In this document: piece by piece, positions 35,790-47,144 of the stretch
Layout: every line of letters begins with the position of its first letter
Position numbering within the stretch: position 1 is the stretch's first letter
Assembly (NCBI GenBank): GCA_024305405.1
Contig: JAKNDB010000110.1
Location: 4,278,001-4,342,000 of the forward strand
Direction: 5' to 3'
Origin: Dirofilaria immitis
Lineage: Eukaryota; Nematoda; Chromadorea; Rhabditida; Onchocercidae
Length of the DNA: 64,000 bases
Translations under genes and position numbers: made by a program
Notes under the pieces: generated by a model
What the model saw: the letters and a program-made list of their open reading frames with translations, nothing else
Databases searched by the model: none
Told to the model about the DNA's origin: nothing

Positions 35790-36540
35790 ATGAATGGAGA
35801 GCGGAAGAAGGGCAACGCATATTACGATTATCAGGGACATATGCAAAGATGGAACGGGGAGAACACATGTCGGAACCGGACAAGGGCTGTGTAGACTGAT
35901 AACGGATAACGAATGACGCATCACGCAGCACACATACATATCCTATCCACGTGCTCGACTGGTGAACCGGACATATCTCATCTCATATTGGCTGCATTCC
36001 AATCCCACACATAATAACGTTTCTCTGCTGCGCATTGTTTCCATCAGACGTCGCGGAGTGCTACGCGAAATAGAGACTCTGTCTGGATATGTGGAAGGCG
36101 TAAGCCTACTCGCAAACGCAATTTCATGTGAACTTCGCATCTTCCATGCATTTAACAGGCTTATTTTCAGAATGAAAGTTTACAGATCGCCAATTATTTG
36201 GAGTTTGGCTTAATGCCAGGGCGGGAGATCGGGCAATGTCTGGAATGTGTATGTCCACTTGTCTGTATGTCTGCCCGTCTGTCTATTGGAACGAATGAAT
36301 AAATATAATTGGGCGAGCGGAGAAATGCACAGGGAAGAGTTCTTAGGGTAGAAGCAGACGGGCAGACATTGAAGAGAAGAAACGGAGAGCGAGCAGCGAA
36401 CGGAGTGTCTGGTGCGGGTCGCTTTCAGCCAATAAGACGTAAATTCGTTCGAATCCATAAATCAACACTCGCTCGTTAACATTTTTACTCCCCACCTGCC
36501 ATGCCTTCGCCCTCCCTCGTTTTTCCATCATTCGTAACTT
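35790..36540. other. C+G-richer patch with open frames on both strands
   Basis: Base composition shifts clearly here (for example cagacgtcgcggagtgctac near 36048 and ggagagcgagcagcgaacgg near 36384). Fewer stop codons follow from the composition, which explains why at least four overlapping frames are open on both strands (35943-36140 -, 35962-36213 +, 36210-36458 -, 36343-36531 -). I see no splice pattern or family motif. A regulatory region or a distal promoter is possible but unproven. Confidence 0.4.
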
Positions 36541-37427
36541 TATTATTCTCGCTCGTATATGCTTGAGCTTGAGGTCACTCTCCTTAACTTATTTTATTAA
36601 CCCTGTTTATTTTCCGCTTTTCCCATTTTCAGTCATCCATTGTGTTGAAGTAATTTTTGAAGGCAAAGAATTTTTCCTTCCCTTCCTCGGTCTGTTCGGA
36701 ATTCATCTTTCTTCACCTTCTCAAAGTCCTTCCTCTCCTCGACCTTTTCCTGATCTCTAACTTTTGTATGTACTTGTTGTCCCTATTTGGTCCTTCCAAT
36801 TACCTCTTTTACAATTCCCATCAATTTTATGAGTGGTTCGTAAATTATGTTACATATTGTATTACTCATCATTGCTCACTTCTCAACGGGTATTCATACG
36901 AATGACGTCATCACAAGTGAAGAGTCTGTAAACTTACATATCTTTCGGAATGTTGTCATCTTTTGAAATATTCCATTGATGCGATCAAAAAAAGCATAAA
37001 AAAAAGAAAGAAGAAACTTCTCTAATGTTGAAAGCTTTTCGATTCACTGCGTTTCATCACATAATTTAGATTCGTATACTCCTCAATTGTATAAATTGAG
37101 TATGAAGGAAGGAAGTGATTCGGTTGTGGAAGACAAGAGGAAGTGAGGTGAGAATGATTTTAGAAAATGGGAATGTAAACTGTGACCGAATTAGGATAAA
37201 TATTGCTAATGTTTCCCACTGATAAAAAACACAAACTGGTCCATTCATTTCCCTATGTTACGATGGAAAATACTACCCGGAAATGATTCCAATACATTAA
37301 AAATCAATGTGACAATTTGCTTTGTGGATCATTTCTGGATAAAAATCTCGAAATAATACTCGAGTAAGGGGTATGTGAGAAAGATAAGATTAAGAATCAC
37401 TCTCAATATCCTTCACATTCCCGAACG

Positions 37428-37480
37428 TTTTTTTTCTTCTCTCTCTCTCTTTCTTTCTCCCTCTCTCTCCCTTTCTCTTA
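37428..37480. repeat. CT-rich polypyrimidine tract
   Basis: About 50 bases made of T and C only, mainly tctctctc and ttct units. Confidence 0.85.
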
Positions 37481-37864
37481 AAGTGATGACTACAAAAAGT
37501 TGTGTAAAGCAAATTGAATTCTCTTTTCTCTCAGCGCCTTTATGAAAGATAGATGTGCTATTCTTTATTCCCTCAATACTTGAAATTGGAGAAGGAAATA
37601 TCCGGGGAAGTTGCCTCCTTCCTCCGGTAGTAACACTTCCGATGAAAACTGTCTAGCTAAATGGAGCATCAACGACCTGTAGGCAGTAACTCCTTTCCGC
37701 TTTTTTATGATGCTTGGCTAGGAACATCCAACCGCCTGACACCATCTATCTCTAACTGCCACCCATCCATCCTCTGTGGAAACACGACGACAAAATAGAG
37801 ATGGATGGATAGAGGAGAGAGTAGGCGTTGTTGTGTTTCCGAAGGGGACAGCTACAGCAATGGC

Positions 37865-37877
37865 GGTAGCAGCAACA

Positions 37878-37917
<40 letters not shown>

Positions 37918-37940
37918 TAATAGTTGCAGTTGCCTTTTTT
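37865..37940. repeat. (CAG)n microsatellite plus T tract
   Basis: A run of CAG units from about 37870 to 37915 is followed by a T tract of about 20. They create a poly-Ala/poly-Lys open frame on the minus strand (37718-38059) that I regard as spurious. Confidence 0.9.
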
Positions 37941-38316
37941 TTTTTTTTTTTTTGATAATATCCACTGATATATAAAATAGAGAAAGGCCAGAAGCCTGAA
38001 ATAGTCCTTTTTATCATCATTTTTTCCCCTTCTTGATTACTCATGCGAGCTACTTTCATAAGGTTTTCTTTTTTTTTTTTGGAAAAAGGAAGAAAGTTTT
38101 GGTCTATTGCCAGGCGCCTTTCTTTGCAATTATCTAATGGAGATGGAAAAGGAGAAAAAAGAGCTGATTAGCATTGAGTATTGAGCGTAGCTAAGTTGTG
38201 TTCCATTTCATACTTTCACTTCCGTCCAATGACGACGACAAAGACGATGATGATGATGATCTCTCTCGTCCTCTCAACCCCCGCATCCCCGCTGCACTTC
38301 TTGTTTAGACAGATGG

Positions 38317-38367
38317 CTGGCTGGCTGGCTGGCTGGCTGATTGGCTGATTGGCTGATTGGCTGATTG
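38317..38367. repeat. (GGCT)n passing into (GGCTGATT)n
   Basis: Five or six tetranucleotide units grade into about four octanucleotide units (ggctgatt), a compound microsatellite whose second half looks like an expansion of a mutated double unit. Confidence 0.9.
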
Positions 38368-38963
38368 TGCATGGAGATTATGCATGAGATATTGGTTATC
38401 TATTTATTCGTGAGACGTCATCCTGATATTTGTCCTGAAAGTACTGATAAGAGTGCTTTTTGTTGTTGATGTTGATAAGAACAAAACTTTATAGTAGTAA
38501 ATTAATTGAAGTACTATTTGATACAGATGGCTGGCTACATGTCTTTGTTCTCTTATGCTTCATGCTATATGTTAAGATACTATTGTACTCATAAAAATTC
38601 ATTTCCTAATTGATAATGTTACTAAATCAATCACTCTCGTAATATAATTACCTACCTTATTGACAATTGCTTCTGTAAAGTTGAAGTAATTTGATTTATG
38701 ACGCAAAGTATAATTGTACACAAAGCCTTCCTTAAGTGATGGTAAAATGAAGCAGATAACTTTATAGTAATGCTACTTTCGATGTCATCATTTTCTTCGT
38801 ATTTTCAAACAACTTATTAGCACGTCTATCACGTTACGTAATTAAATACAACATACATATGTTAACATTTTCAGATTATTAATTTATAGCGTCATTTTCT
38901 GTGAGTGTAATATATTTGCAATTTAACATAGTGAGACTTGGTAATCGCGCACGTTGAATTGAA

Positions 38964-41117
38964 ATGTTGAAAAACGCTCGTAAATTAGCACTTGGCAATC
39001 GCGGCCCGACGACCACACCATCATCGTCGTCGTCTTCCCTCGATTTCAGACAAGGTATGTATTATATATTCATGAATGTATTTGCATATATATATATACT
39101 GTGTTTGTGTTGACGTGTATGTCTTCTTTACACTTATTTAAATGCAAAAATTTTTTTCTAATAAGAATTGCTCTATTCCGGGATTTAATTGTATATGCAT
39201 ATATTTAACTTTGTATATATATGTATATATGTATATGATATAAAATACGATCACCAAAGAATGTATCTCGGAAGAACTGGCATTCGTTGTTGGTACAAGA
39301 CAAATGACTACATTTATGCATTTATGCAAAAACTGGATGATCCGATGACCATTTGTTTTTAAAATTGCAGAAGATAAAGATGCATTATGAATGGGATTCA
39401 TTAGGCGAATTTTTATTACATACAACTTGGACGTTTTTCAAATTTTATTTTTAGTTGTAGTATAATCAGTTATTAGTATGCTGCTTTTGAAGAGACTTTT
39501 GATCAAAAATTTCATTTTTCAAGGACATGATTATTCAAGTTTCAAAAAGCAGTACAAGCTTGGACCAGAGTTAGGACGCGGTGGCTTTGGAACTGTATAT
39601 TCCGGATTTCGTGTAATTGACGGTTTACCAGTAGCAGTGAAGTACGTATCAAGGAATAACGTAACCGGCTGGAAAAAGTACAGCTTTATCTTTTGTAGAA
39701 TGCTTTTTTTTTAAAAGAAATTTCAGTTATTCCTTGAGATTTGAAATTCTTTTTATTATTTTTGCAAGGGAAAATATGTTATTCACTGATGAATTTTACA
39801 GATTTCTAGTATTGGTAAGGAGCTGCCTGTCGAAATAGTCCTTCTAATGGAATGCAGCAATATACTTGGCGTTATCCAAATGTATGATTGGTTTGAACGA
39901 TCGGATGGGTTCTTGATCGTGATGGAGCGGCCGTCACCATGTCAGGACTTGTTCGATTATATATCAGAGCACGGGGCATTGGATGAAAAAATTGCGCGGA
40001 CTTTTTTCAAACAGGTGATTAATATACGTTCAGTCGTTTTTATATACAGATGATGGGTTATCGTAATTTTTTTAGCGAATAAAATTTGTTTTGTTCAAAG
40101 GTTGTGGATACTGTGATAGCCTGTGTGGACGTAAATGTTGTCCATCGAGACATTAAGGACGAAAATTTGGTCGTGGATTTGAAGACTGGGCGCTTGAAGT
40201 TGGTTGATTTTGGTTCTGGTACATTTTATAAAACGAAAAGTGAAAAATTTACTGATTTTGAAGGTAAATTTCTTTTTTTTCTTTTTTTAAAATTTATTTA
40301 AGTTACTAACGTTATGCAGTTTATACATATTCAAATCTGTATTTACAGGAACACGTGTGTATAGTCCGCCGGAATGGATTCTTCATTCCAAGTATGATAG
40401 CTGTAAAGCAACTGTGTGGTCATTAGGGATTTTGTTATATGATATGGTTTGTGGGGACATTCCATTTCATCGTGATGAAGATATTGTTTGTCGAGGTCCG
40501 TTAGTATGGCGACGACATATTTCAAAATGTTCGTTTGTTTTCTCCGTTTTGCTTCTTTCCTGTTGCACATTTCGCAAATTCTCATATTTGCTAATACTAA
40601 AGCAGTTCAGTGTGAGATGTGAAGTGTATCAAGATGTGCAGTTTTAGGTTGCAAAAGTCTAATTATGGAATGTCTGAAATATGACCCAGACGAACGTTGT
40701 GATTTGGAATATATACGGCATCATCCTTGGCTGACCGAAGGTGACACATCTCTTCCATTGCCAATATCGGAATTGAATTCAGGTCGCTATAAGTTAAGCA
40801 GCGTACCAGCAAAATTGGTAACACACGCAGAACAACATCCGGCTTTACGTTACTCTATACCAAATGTTGGTGCAAGTGAATCACATTTGAGTGCTTTTAT
40901 GTATATGTCATCGCAGAATGGTCCTGGAATTATTGGTACGAAAACATCTTCGATATCTGTGGGAAGCCGTAACCGGCATCATTCTCCTGAATTTCGATCT
41001 TTTATTAGTGTTTATTCTGGTAACTTATCAATGTCATCAAGCTGTTCAAGTGTAAGTTCAGGATATTGTACCACTTCTTCACCACCAACAGGTTCACTTA
41101 TGCTGGGCAGTTATTGA
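38964..41117 (+). CDS. Pim-family serine/threonine protein kinase
   Basis: The protein (about 423 residues) is a Pim-type kinase, the group called prk in C. elegans. Exons are 38964-39054, 39524-39677, 39802-40014, 40101-40263, 40349-40528 and 40648-41117. Visible motifs in order: glycine loop [18 protein letters not shown] with the ATP-binding Lys, the Pim hinge [14 protein letters not shown] (Pro in place of a hinge hydrogen-bond donor), catalytic [13 protein letters not shown], the activation segment ending [10 protein letters not shown], and [16 protein letters not shown]. After the kinase fold comes a Ser-rich tail of about 120 residues ending SLMLGSY. Exon 2 ends in ggaaaaa|gtacag and needs one more A (39673-39677) for its phase to fit exon 3; with that base the spliced length is 3 x 424. 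Pim kinases act without an activation-loop phosphorylation step. The family call is secure. Confidence 0.92.
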
Positions 41118-43972
41118 GTTTTTCGTCATTTCATTTTGTTAATATTAACGGAGAATTCTATTTTTTTCTTCCTTCCTCTTTTTTCTTTATATATATGTTT
41201 AGCTTTTGTTTCATTATACTTGTATTCATATATGTTACTTCTTCAACATTACTATCGTTGTGTTTTGTACAAATTGTTACATATCCCTATCAATACTTGT
41301 AATATTCGCAGTTTATCAATGTGTTTCACAGGGAAAATAATTATTAGTATTGCTTGCTTTTCGGGATATATTTGTTTTTAAAGCTAAATTTTTAGAAAAT
41401 GTAAGAACAGTTTCAAGAATTATTCATTCATTGGAATTTTCAAATTTTAGTCACGATTTCTGGGTTGAATTGGAATTAATAACACTTGTAGCGTGTTAGC
41501 GAGATATTAGGACGAGGAAGAAATATTAAAAAGCTCAACGATCTTGAGGAATTTTCGATACTTCGCACTTTTATGCTACTTGCATGCAGTGAAAAATGGA
41601 AAATAAATAAACAGTGAAAAGCTTATTGAACATACGCGATTGAACAAGATTAGAATAAACAAACCAGACTCTAAATAATAGTTTCGCTGTATTTAAGTCA
41701 AAATTGCTAGACTAAAACATGTATGAGAGATTATTGTATGAGGAACGATAACATCGATGGAGCTTAAACACGATATGTCAGTAAGGAAGGGAGAATCGAA
41801 AGATTCAGGGTTAAGAGAAATCTGGTTCTAATTGAGTCTCCTAAACATTTGGAGCATTGAAGAGCGATAGATCTCGATACATGATTTCTCTAATTTGTGG
41901 ATGAATGCGGAGTACGTGGAGTACAAGTCTGTTATAGTTTTAGTTTTAGAATTGTAACTTCAAAAATATCGAACAAACCCAGAAGACAGTAGGGAAAATA
42001 CTACTTATTGATTCGGATCAGATGGCTTGATCTGCTTGACTGGTGTGCGAAGGATAAGATGAGTATTTTATTGCAAATAATCGTAACAGCAAGTGGACGA
42101 TGATTTTACGATAATTTTCTAACGCATATTATTGGAAGCATAGTAAAAATATGACATCGCTGGACGTTGTAGAGCATTAATGGAGACAGATTTCGTAGAA
42201 TATATACCCGGGGTGCGTGCCATGTAAAACGGATTCTGAATTATGATCGGTACAAGAAAAAAGAAAATATTTCAAATAAAGAGCAATAATTGCTCGTTAT
42301 TTATCAAATACTTTTTCTTCTCCTCCTTACTAATTGATATAATCATTATTACCAAATATGATGGTCATTGTCGTTGATATCGTCAATATTAAGTTGTGTT
42401 TTTATCAATCACACGAAAGAATAAAATGAAGACGACTAATTAATTAAAGAAGACAAAATGTCCTGACATTGTGCTTATTACAAGTGAATTTCTACAGCTT
42501 AAATAATTGTTTCATTGATGATTATTCAGATATTCGATAAAATCGGTTGTTATTCGCAACAGTACTATAGGTCAATTAAGTGATATTGAAATATTTGCTT
42601 TCTAAAATAGTTGTGTTATTGGAATCTTTAGGAAAAAATATGAGCAACAATTTTTAGTCTCAAATTTGTCTATCAACAAAATTCGTCTCGTCATAATTAC
42701 CTTTTCGCTGTTTGCTAATTTACTTATTTTATTTTTGTTTAGCATTTTTATAATTAACATAATTTAATTCAGCGCTAATAAATGAGATAAATTTAAAAAG
42801 TTTGGCTTCACACTAAAAGAAATGCTATCAATCTTTTCGTCTAAATTATGAGAAATATTGAGGATAAAGATGATGATAATCAAATTAGATAAATAGCCAT
42901 TATGCAAAACTTGTCACTCTCTGTTCAACAAATTTAAACAAATCCGTAAAATTCTATCTTATATTAAAATTAGCGCTTATTATCACATTTTAGCTTTTCC
43001 CATATTTTCCTAGCGATATATTATTTCCTTTTCATAAATTTTTTTATTCATATAATAGATTAGAAGCAGTTAATGAGTAATATCATTGTTTAAAACAGAT
43101 ATGATGAATGTGACAGCAGCATAAATTCATCCATCGTAATATATTTTTAAAACTTATTCGATTCCTTCAAAATCTATTGAGCTTGATGTTTCATCGAATA
43201 ATAAAATCAAATTTTCATTTACGAATGAAAATTCAAGCATATCGTGTTGCGATCATCATAATGCATTGAATATGAATGAGTAGCAGTACATCATCCTATG
43301 AGGATGGAAGCTAAGACAGGACTTCTATCGATCTTGCTGGAAACTTCATTTTTCCGATTTCAATTGCTGTAACTTCGGTAATAACTGCTTGTGTCATTAG
43401 GCGTCTCGAAATGATAATTTCAAACGGGTTAATCAGTTCATATGATAAATGATAAATTAATACAAAAAAAAATGTAGTCACTATTATGTTGCATGTTTTA
43501 TTGCTTGTGCGAGAGCTTTTAGCAGATCAGAATTGTCTAATTCAATTATTCTTTCTGATTTAAGTAATTACACTTCTCCAAATATCGCTATTAAATGAGT
43601 TCAGTCGATCTATTATTAAACTACACACTATGCTATTTGTTGCATCGAATTGCATTCAGTAATTGCATTCATTATTGCTTATTAGATTGTTCACTAAAGT
43701 TGTAGTCATTGTATTTATTACACTGAAGAAATCAACACCTTATTTTTCAACTACTTAGCTCCATAGATGATTTAGCTCTATCAGTTAGTATTGTACAGAA
43801 AATCAATAGGTTCCATGACCCTGACAATTTGCATTAAGCCACCGTCGTAAAACGATATTTCATGGCTATTGGTAGGAATAGAGAGTTTTTGGTATTGGGT
43901 GATATAGGAAAAGCGAACTTTTTGGGGAGTTGTCACTGATGTGGTTGTAATTCGGAACGAGAAGCTTTACGG
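41118..43972. other. Intergenic region between kinase and palmitoyltransferase genes
   Basis: AT-rich sequence without recognisable exons. The left part presumably includes the kinase 3' untranslated region. Open frames at 41066-41381 are hydrophobic and T-rich and overlap one another in different frames, typical of chance. I see no RNA gene. Confidence 0.55.
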
Positions 43973-46688
43973 ATGATTGGTTATAAAGTTTCTCTATACT
44001 GGTGGAAGCTTAATGGTCGAAACCTGTGGAGAGAAGTATTCACTTTGAAAGTATGTTGGCATGGTTTTAATATCGAAGGCATATTCAACTGTGATAGTTG
44101 TCAAGAAGCATATCAGAATGATCTCGAATTTTCGGCGCTAGCAATTAAATTCATTCGAAAATTTAAAATAACCGACATTCGGAGTTTCGTCTATATCTTG
44201 TAGATATATCTCTACATATTAAAGGAATTTTGGCATTATGTCTTTGAGGAAGTAGATGCCATCTACATATTTCCTGTTTTCAGGTATCAGCGATTTGAAT
44301 TGCTGAAGAGAGCTTTTGCTAGAAAAAAGTGACGTTATAAGTTGGTACATGTTGAAGTTTCATTTTGGTCACGTCGCATCTTTGCAGGAGTATCAGTGTT
44401 ACCGTCCTTAATCAGCTTACATTATATCCGATTTTTGAATGCCTTCATTCGGACAGGTTTAGGAACAGTAAGCTAATTTGTTTTCCCTTTTTGTTTAATG
44501 CTTTTTGACTTGAATAAGTGGTCCATAGCTCTAACAAGAAATGAAAAGGAAGTTAATACTAATGTTTTTGAGCAGTCAAGATTACTTTTATATTATTTTT
44601 TCTTTTGATTTTAACCATCATCAGTATCACTTCCAAGTATGATTGATAATAAATATATTTTAGGGTTTGTATTGTCTTGTTCATTTCTTATTAATAATAA
44701 TTGTCGGATGCGAATATCTTATCCTATTCCCATATGAGCAACAAGTACGGCCATCAGTTTTTATTCCTCTATATTATGCTGTCGGAGCATATTTAATTGT
44801 TTGTATTCTATTTCATTATCAGAAAGCGTGCTCAGTGGATCCTGGACGACCAGAGTTTGTAAGTCGTTTCTAAAATAGACTTTCCATGTATTCCTCAATA
44901 TTTCTTGCCCTGAAATATGACTCTTTTTGTCCTTTCCTTGTCAGCAATTACAATATTTACAGTCTGACGCGGAACCACTGTGCATCTCTTGTGGTTACCA
45001 TAAACCAGAAGGAACACACCATTGTTCGCTTTGTGGTCGTTGTGTATTATATATGGACCATCATTGCGTATGGATTAATCAGTGCGTAGGCCTCAATAAT
45101 CATCGCTATTTTTTACAATTCGTTATTTATGTATGGTTTTCGCAGTGCTTTATACTCACTGCCAATTATAGGGCCTTCTGGGAACATTTCTCTTCCGTTA
45201 ATGTTTGTTTATATTTATTCTTTATATTTATATATTTTCTTTCCACTTATATTTGGAAGAAATAATTTCGAAAAATTATTAGAAGTAGAATGTAACAAAG
45301 TGGCAATGTAGACGCACCATATTTTAATTGATGATTATAGCATATACACTTCTATCATTTAATGCAAATTTTTTTTTCTTTTATCATTTAATGCAAATCT
45401 TGCCGAAAACGATCTGTTATTGGTTAAATAATCCCACTCTTCCGTAATAGAGATAGCATTTTTATATAAATTAAGCGTTTCCTGCTCAGATTAATATATT
45501 TTCTTGAACAGATGCACATATATGTGATGTCAATGTTAAAATGTAGTTTATGCGGAGCAAGTTTTCTTTCCTTTATTCCAGAAGATTTCGACGTCATTAG
45601 ACGTCATCCTCAATTAAACTGCCGTATTTTTGTCAGCATCTTGAACGGCGATGGAATTTGACATTTGACGTCGAGACGTTTCGAATGAAGTAAACTTATT
45701 GCTTGGATCTGGAAACTGTTTTAAGCAAATACTGGACTTTGCAGCGCTTATCAGCGGTACCATATTGTGCTCAACATTTGTCGTTGGCACCATGGCGTGG
45801 TTTGCTTTGTTCACTGATGCCAAATCTTCTGAGCAATTATATCTGTTTTGTTTATGGACTCGCAGCGCTTTTATTCATCATTCTTGGAATATTCGCAGCG
45901 TGGAACATGTATTTGATCTCAATTGGCGAAACTTTCATTGACTACTTGGTTAGTCTACATCCTCCTAATACCACTTTTTGAAACAAATCTCATTTTAAGC
46001 TTAATCATTGTGTAAATTTATTGTTTTCAATTAGCAATTTGACAACAGCATATAAGCATAGAAAAATGCCTTGCTGCTATGGAAATTAGTTCTCTGACAT
46101 TTGCCTATAAAAATTTTTTTCTAAATGTGAATCGGCTGTGCAATGTTATGTGGTTATTTGCATATTTTGTGTACACTGTTTTGCATATACCAAAATCGTT
46201 TTCAAGCTGCATGTAAGATTATAGAGCTAATTCAAGTTCATCAGTATTCCTTGACCTATTTAGACTTATATAATGCATATTATTCCATACTTATACCCTG
46301 TAGTTAATCCTGTATGATGATTATTAGTGCAAGAGAAATTTCCTCTTATTTGAAAAAAATTAGAAAGAGTGTGAAATACAGTGAATACAAACGACAGAAA
46401 GACTGAAAATTCTTTAAAACTAGATGAAATCTTTCCAATCGTTTTTTCTTTTCTTTAAGTCTGTCTATGTTTTTCATTTTGAAGTCTTATTTAGCAACAC
46501 CGTGAATATCGGCAGAAACAGCATAGATGGCGTTCACCAAATGATCTCGGACTTGTGGAGAATTGGCGTTGTTTCTGGGATTGAAACAGAACCGCACTTT
46601 CCTACGTCACATCCTATTGCCATCCTCTCATTATCCCATTGACAGACGTCTCATATGTAAAAGTGATGTTCTGTCTTTCGTCGTATGA
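43973..46688 (+). CDS. DHHC-type palmitoyltransferase, ZDHHC16-like
   Basis: This is an S-acyltransferase that attaches palmitate to cysteines of membrane proteins, usually in ER or Golgi. The model starts at the only in-frame ATG of its first exon ([17 protein letters not shown]). A membrane exon follows at about 44650-44867. The DHHC exon, about 44946-45200, carries [35 protein letters not shown] and VGLNNHRYF, including the catalytic Cys and the zinc-binding set. The third and fourth membrane spans lie at about 45735-45945 with the TTxE-like [10 protein letters not shown]. The last exon (from about 46495) has [14 protein letters not shown], then LLPSSHYP in another frame, as in ZDHHC16 (NWKVFLG and LLPSSHLP). 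One T is missing at 46572-46574, and the two membrane spans near 45820 are also out of frame with each other. Joins between 44070 and 44650 are unresolved. Confidence 0.82.
45353..45398. repeat. 29-bp tandem duplication in an intron
   Basis: tatcatttaatgcaaat occurs at 45353-45369 and again at 45382-45398, separated by a T tract. It lies in an intron of the palmitoyltransferase gene. Confidence 0.8.
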
Positions 46689-47144
46689 ATGAATCGTTAG
46701 TTTTTCATTTCATTCGGTGTGTGTTTGAAAATTTCCGTTCACTATAATTTTTTTATCCATTCATTACTGTCTACATCAGTCTTAGCTCCTTAATTTTATT
46801 TCACTGATAGAACTAGTATGTTTTTTCGTTCTGATTATTAACTTAATGTTATATGGAAACAATTTTTGACCATTTTGGTTCACAGTTTTACACTATGTGT
46901 TTCTTTCTGTTTGAGTATTGCAAACGGTTTAATCCAACAATAACTGGTCATTTCTGAGATTGCAAGACAATTATTAAAGAATAATGGAAGGTTTAAGAAA
47001 TAACATAATGCTAACATATTATAGTTTGCCCGTTTTGGTGGTTGCGTACCTAACAGATTAATAGTGGCTGCCTTTTAAATAGGGAATTAAAAAGAACTGA
47101 TAAATATTTTGTATAAAAGAGGCACTAAATAAATAATTTCACAA
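46689..47144. other. Short gap between convergent genes
   Basis: About 456 bases of AT-rich sequence separating the palmitoyltransferase stop from the lectin-gene stop, presumably the 3' untranslated regions of both. Nothing else is seen. Confidence 0.6.

Larger units (their letters stand above)
28056..38963. other. Large region with no gene I can support
   Basis: About 10.9 kb between the coiled-coil gene and the Pim kinase gene. Open frames such as 29922-30245 (+, hydrophobic) and 34695-34958 (+) show no motif, no splice context and no family resemblance. It contains several microsatellites, a 32-bp tandem duplication and a C+G-richer stretch near 35.8-36.5 kb, listed separately. Its right end presumably holds the promoter of the kinase gene. 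Non-coding RNA genes or a gene with fast-evolving exons could be missed by eye. Confidence 0.5.

Noticed and set aside
36440..36470. Possible tRNA T-loop (gttcgaatcc)
   Set aside because: The flanking bases cannot form a T-stem, and no anticodon arm or acceptor stem is present.
35943..36531. Four overlapping open frames on both strands
   Set aside because: Explained by higher C+G content; they contradict one another and show no motif.
37718..38059. 113-codon minus frame with poly-Ala and poly-Lys
   Set aside because: Generated by the CAG run and an adjacent T tract.
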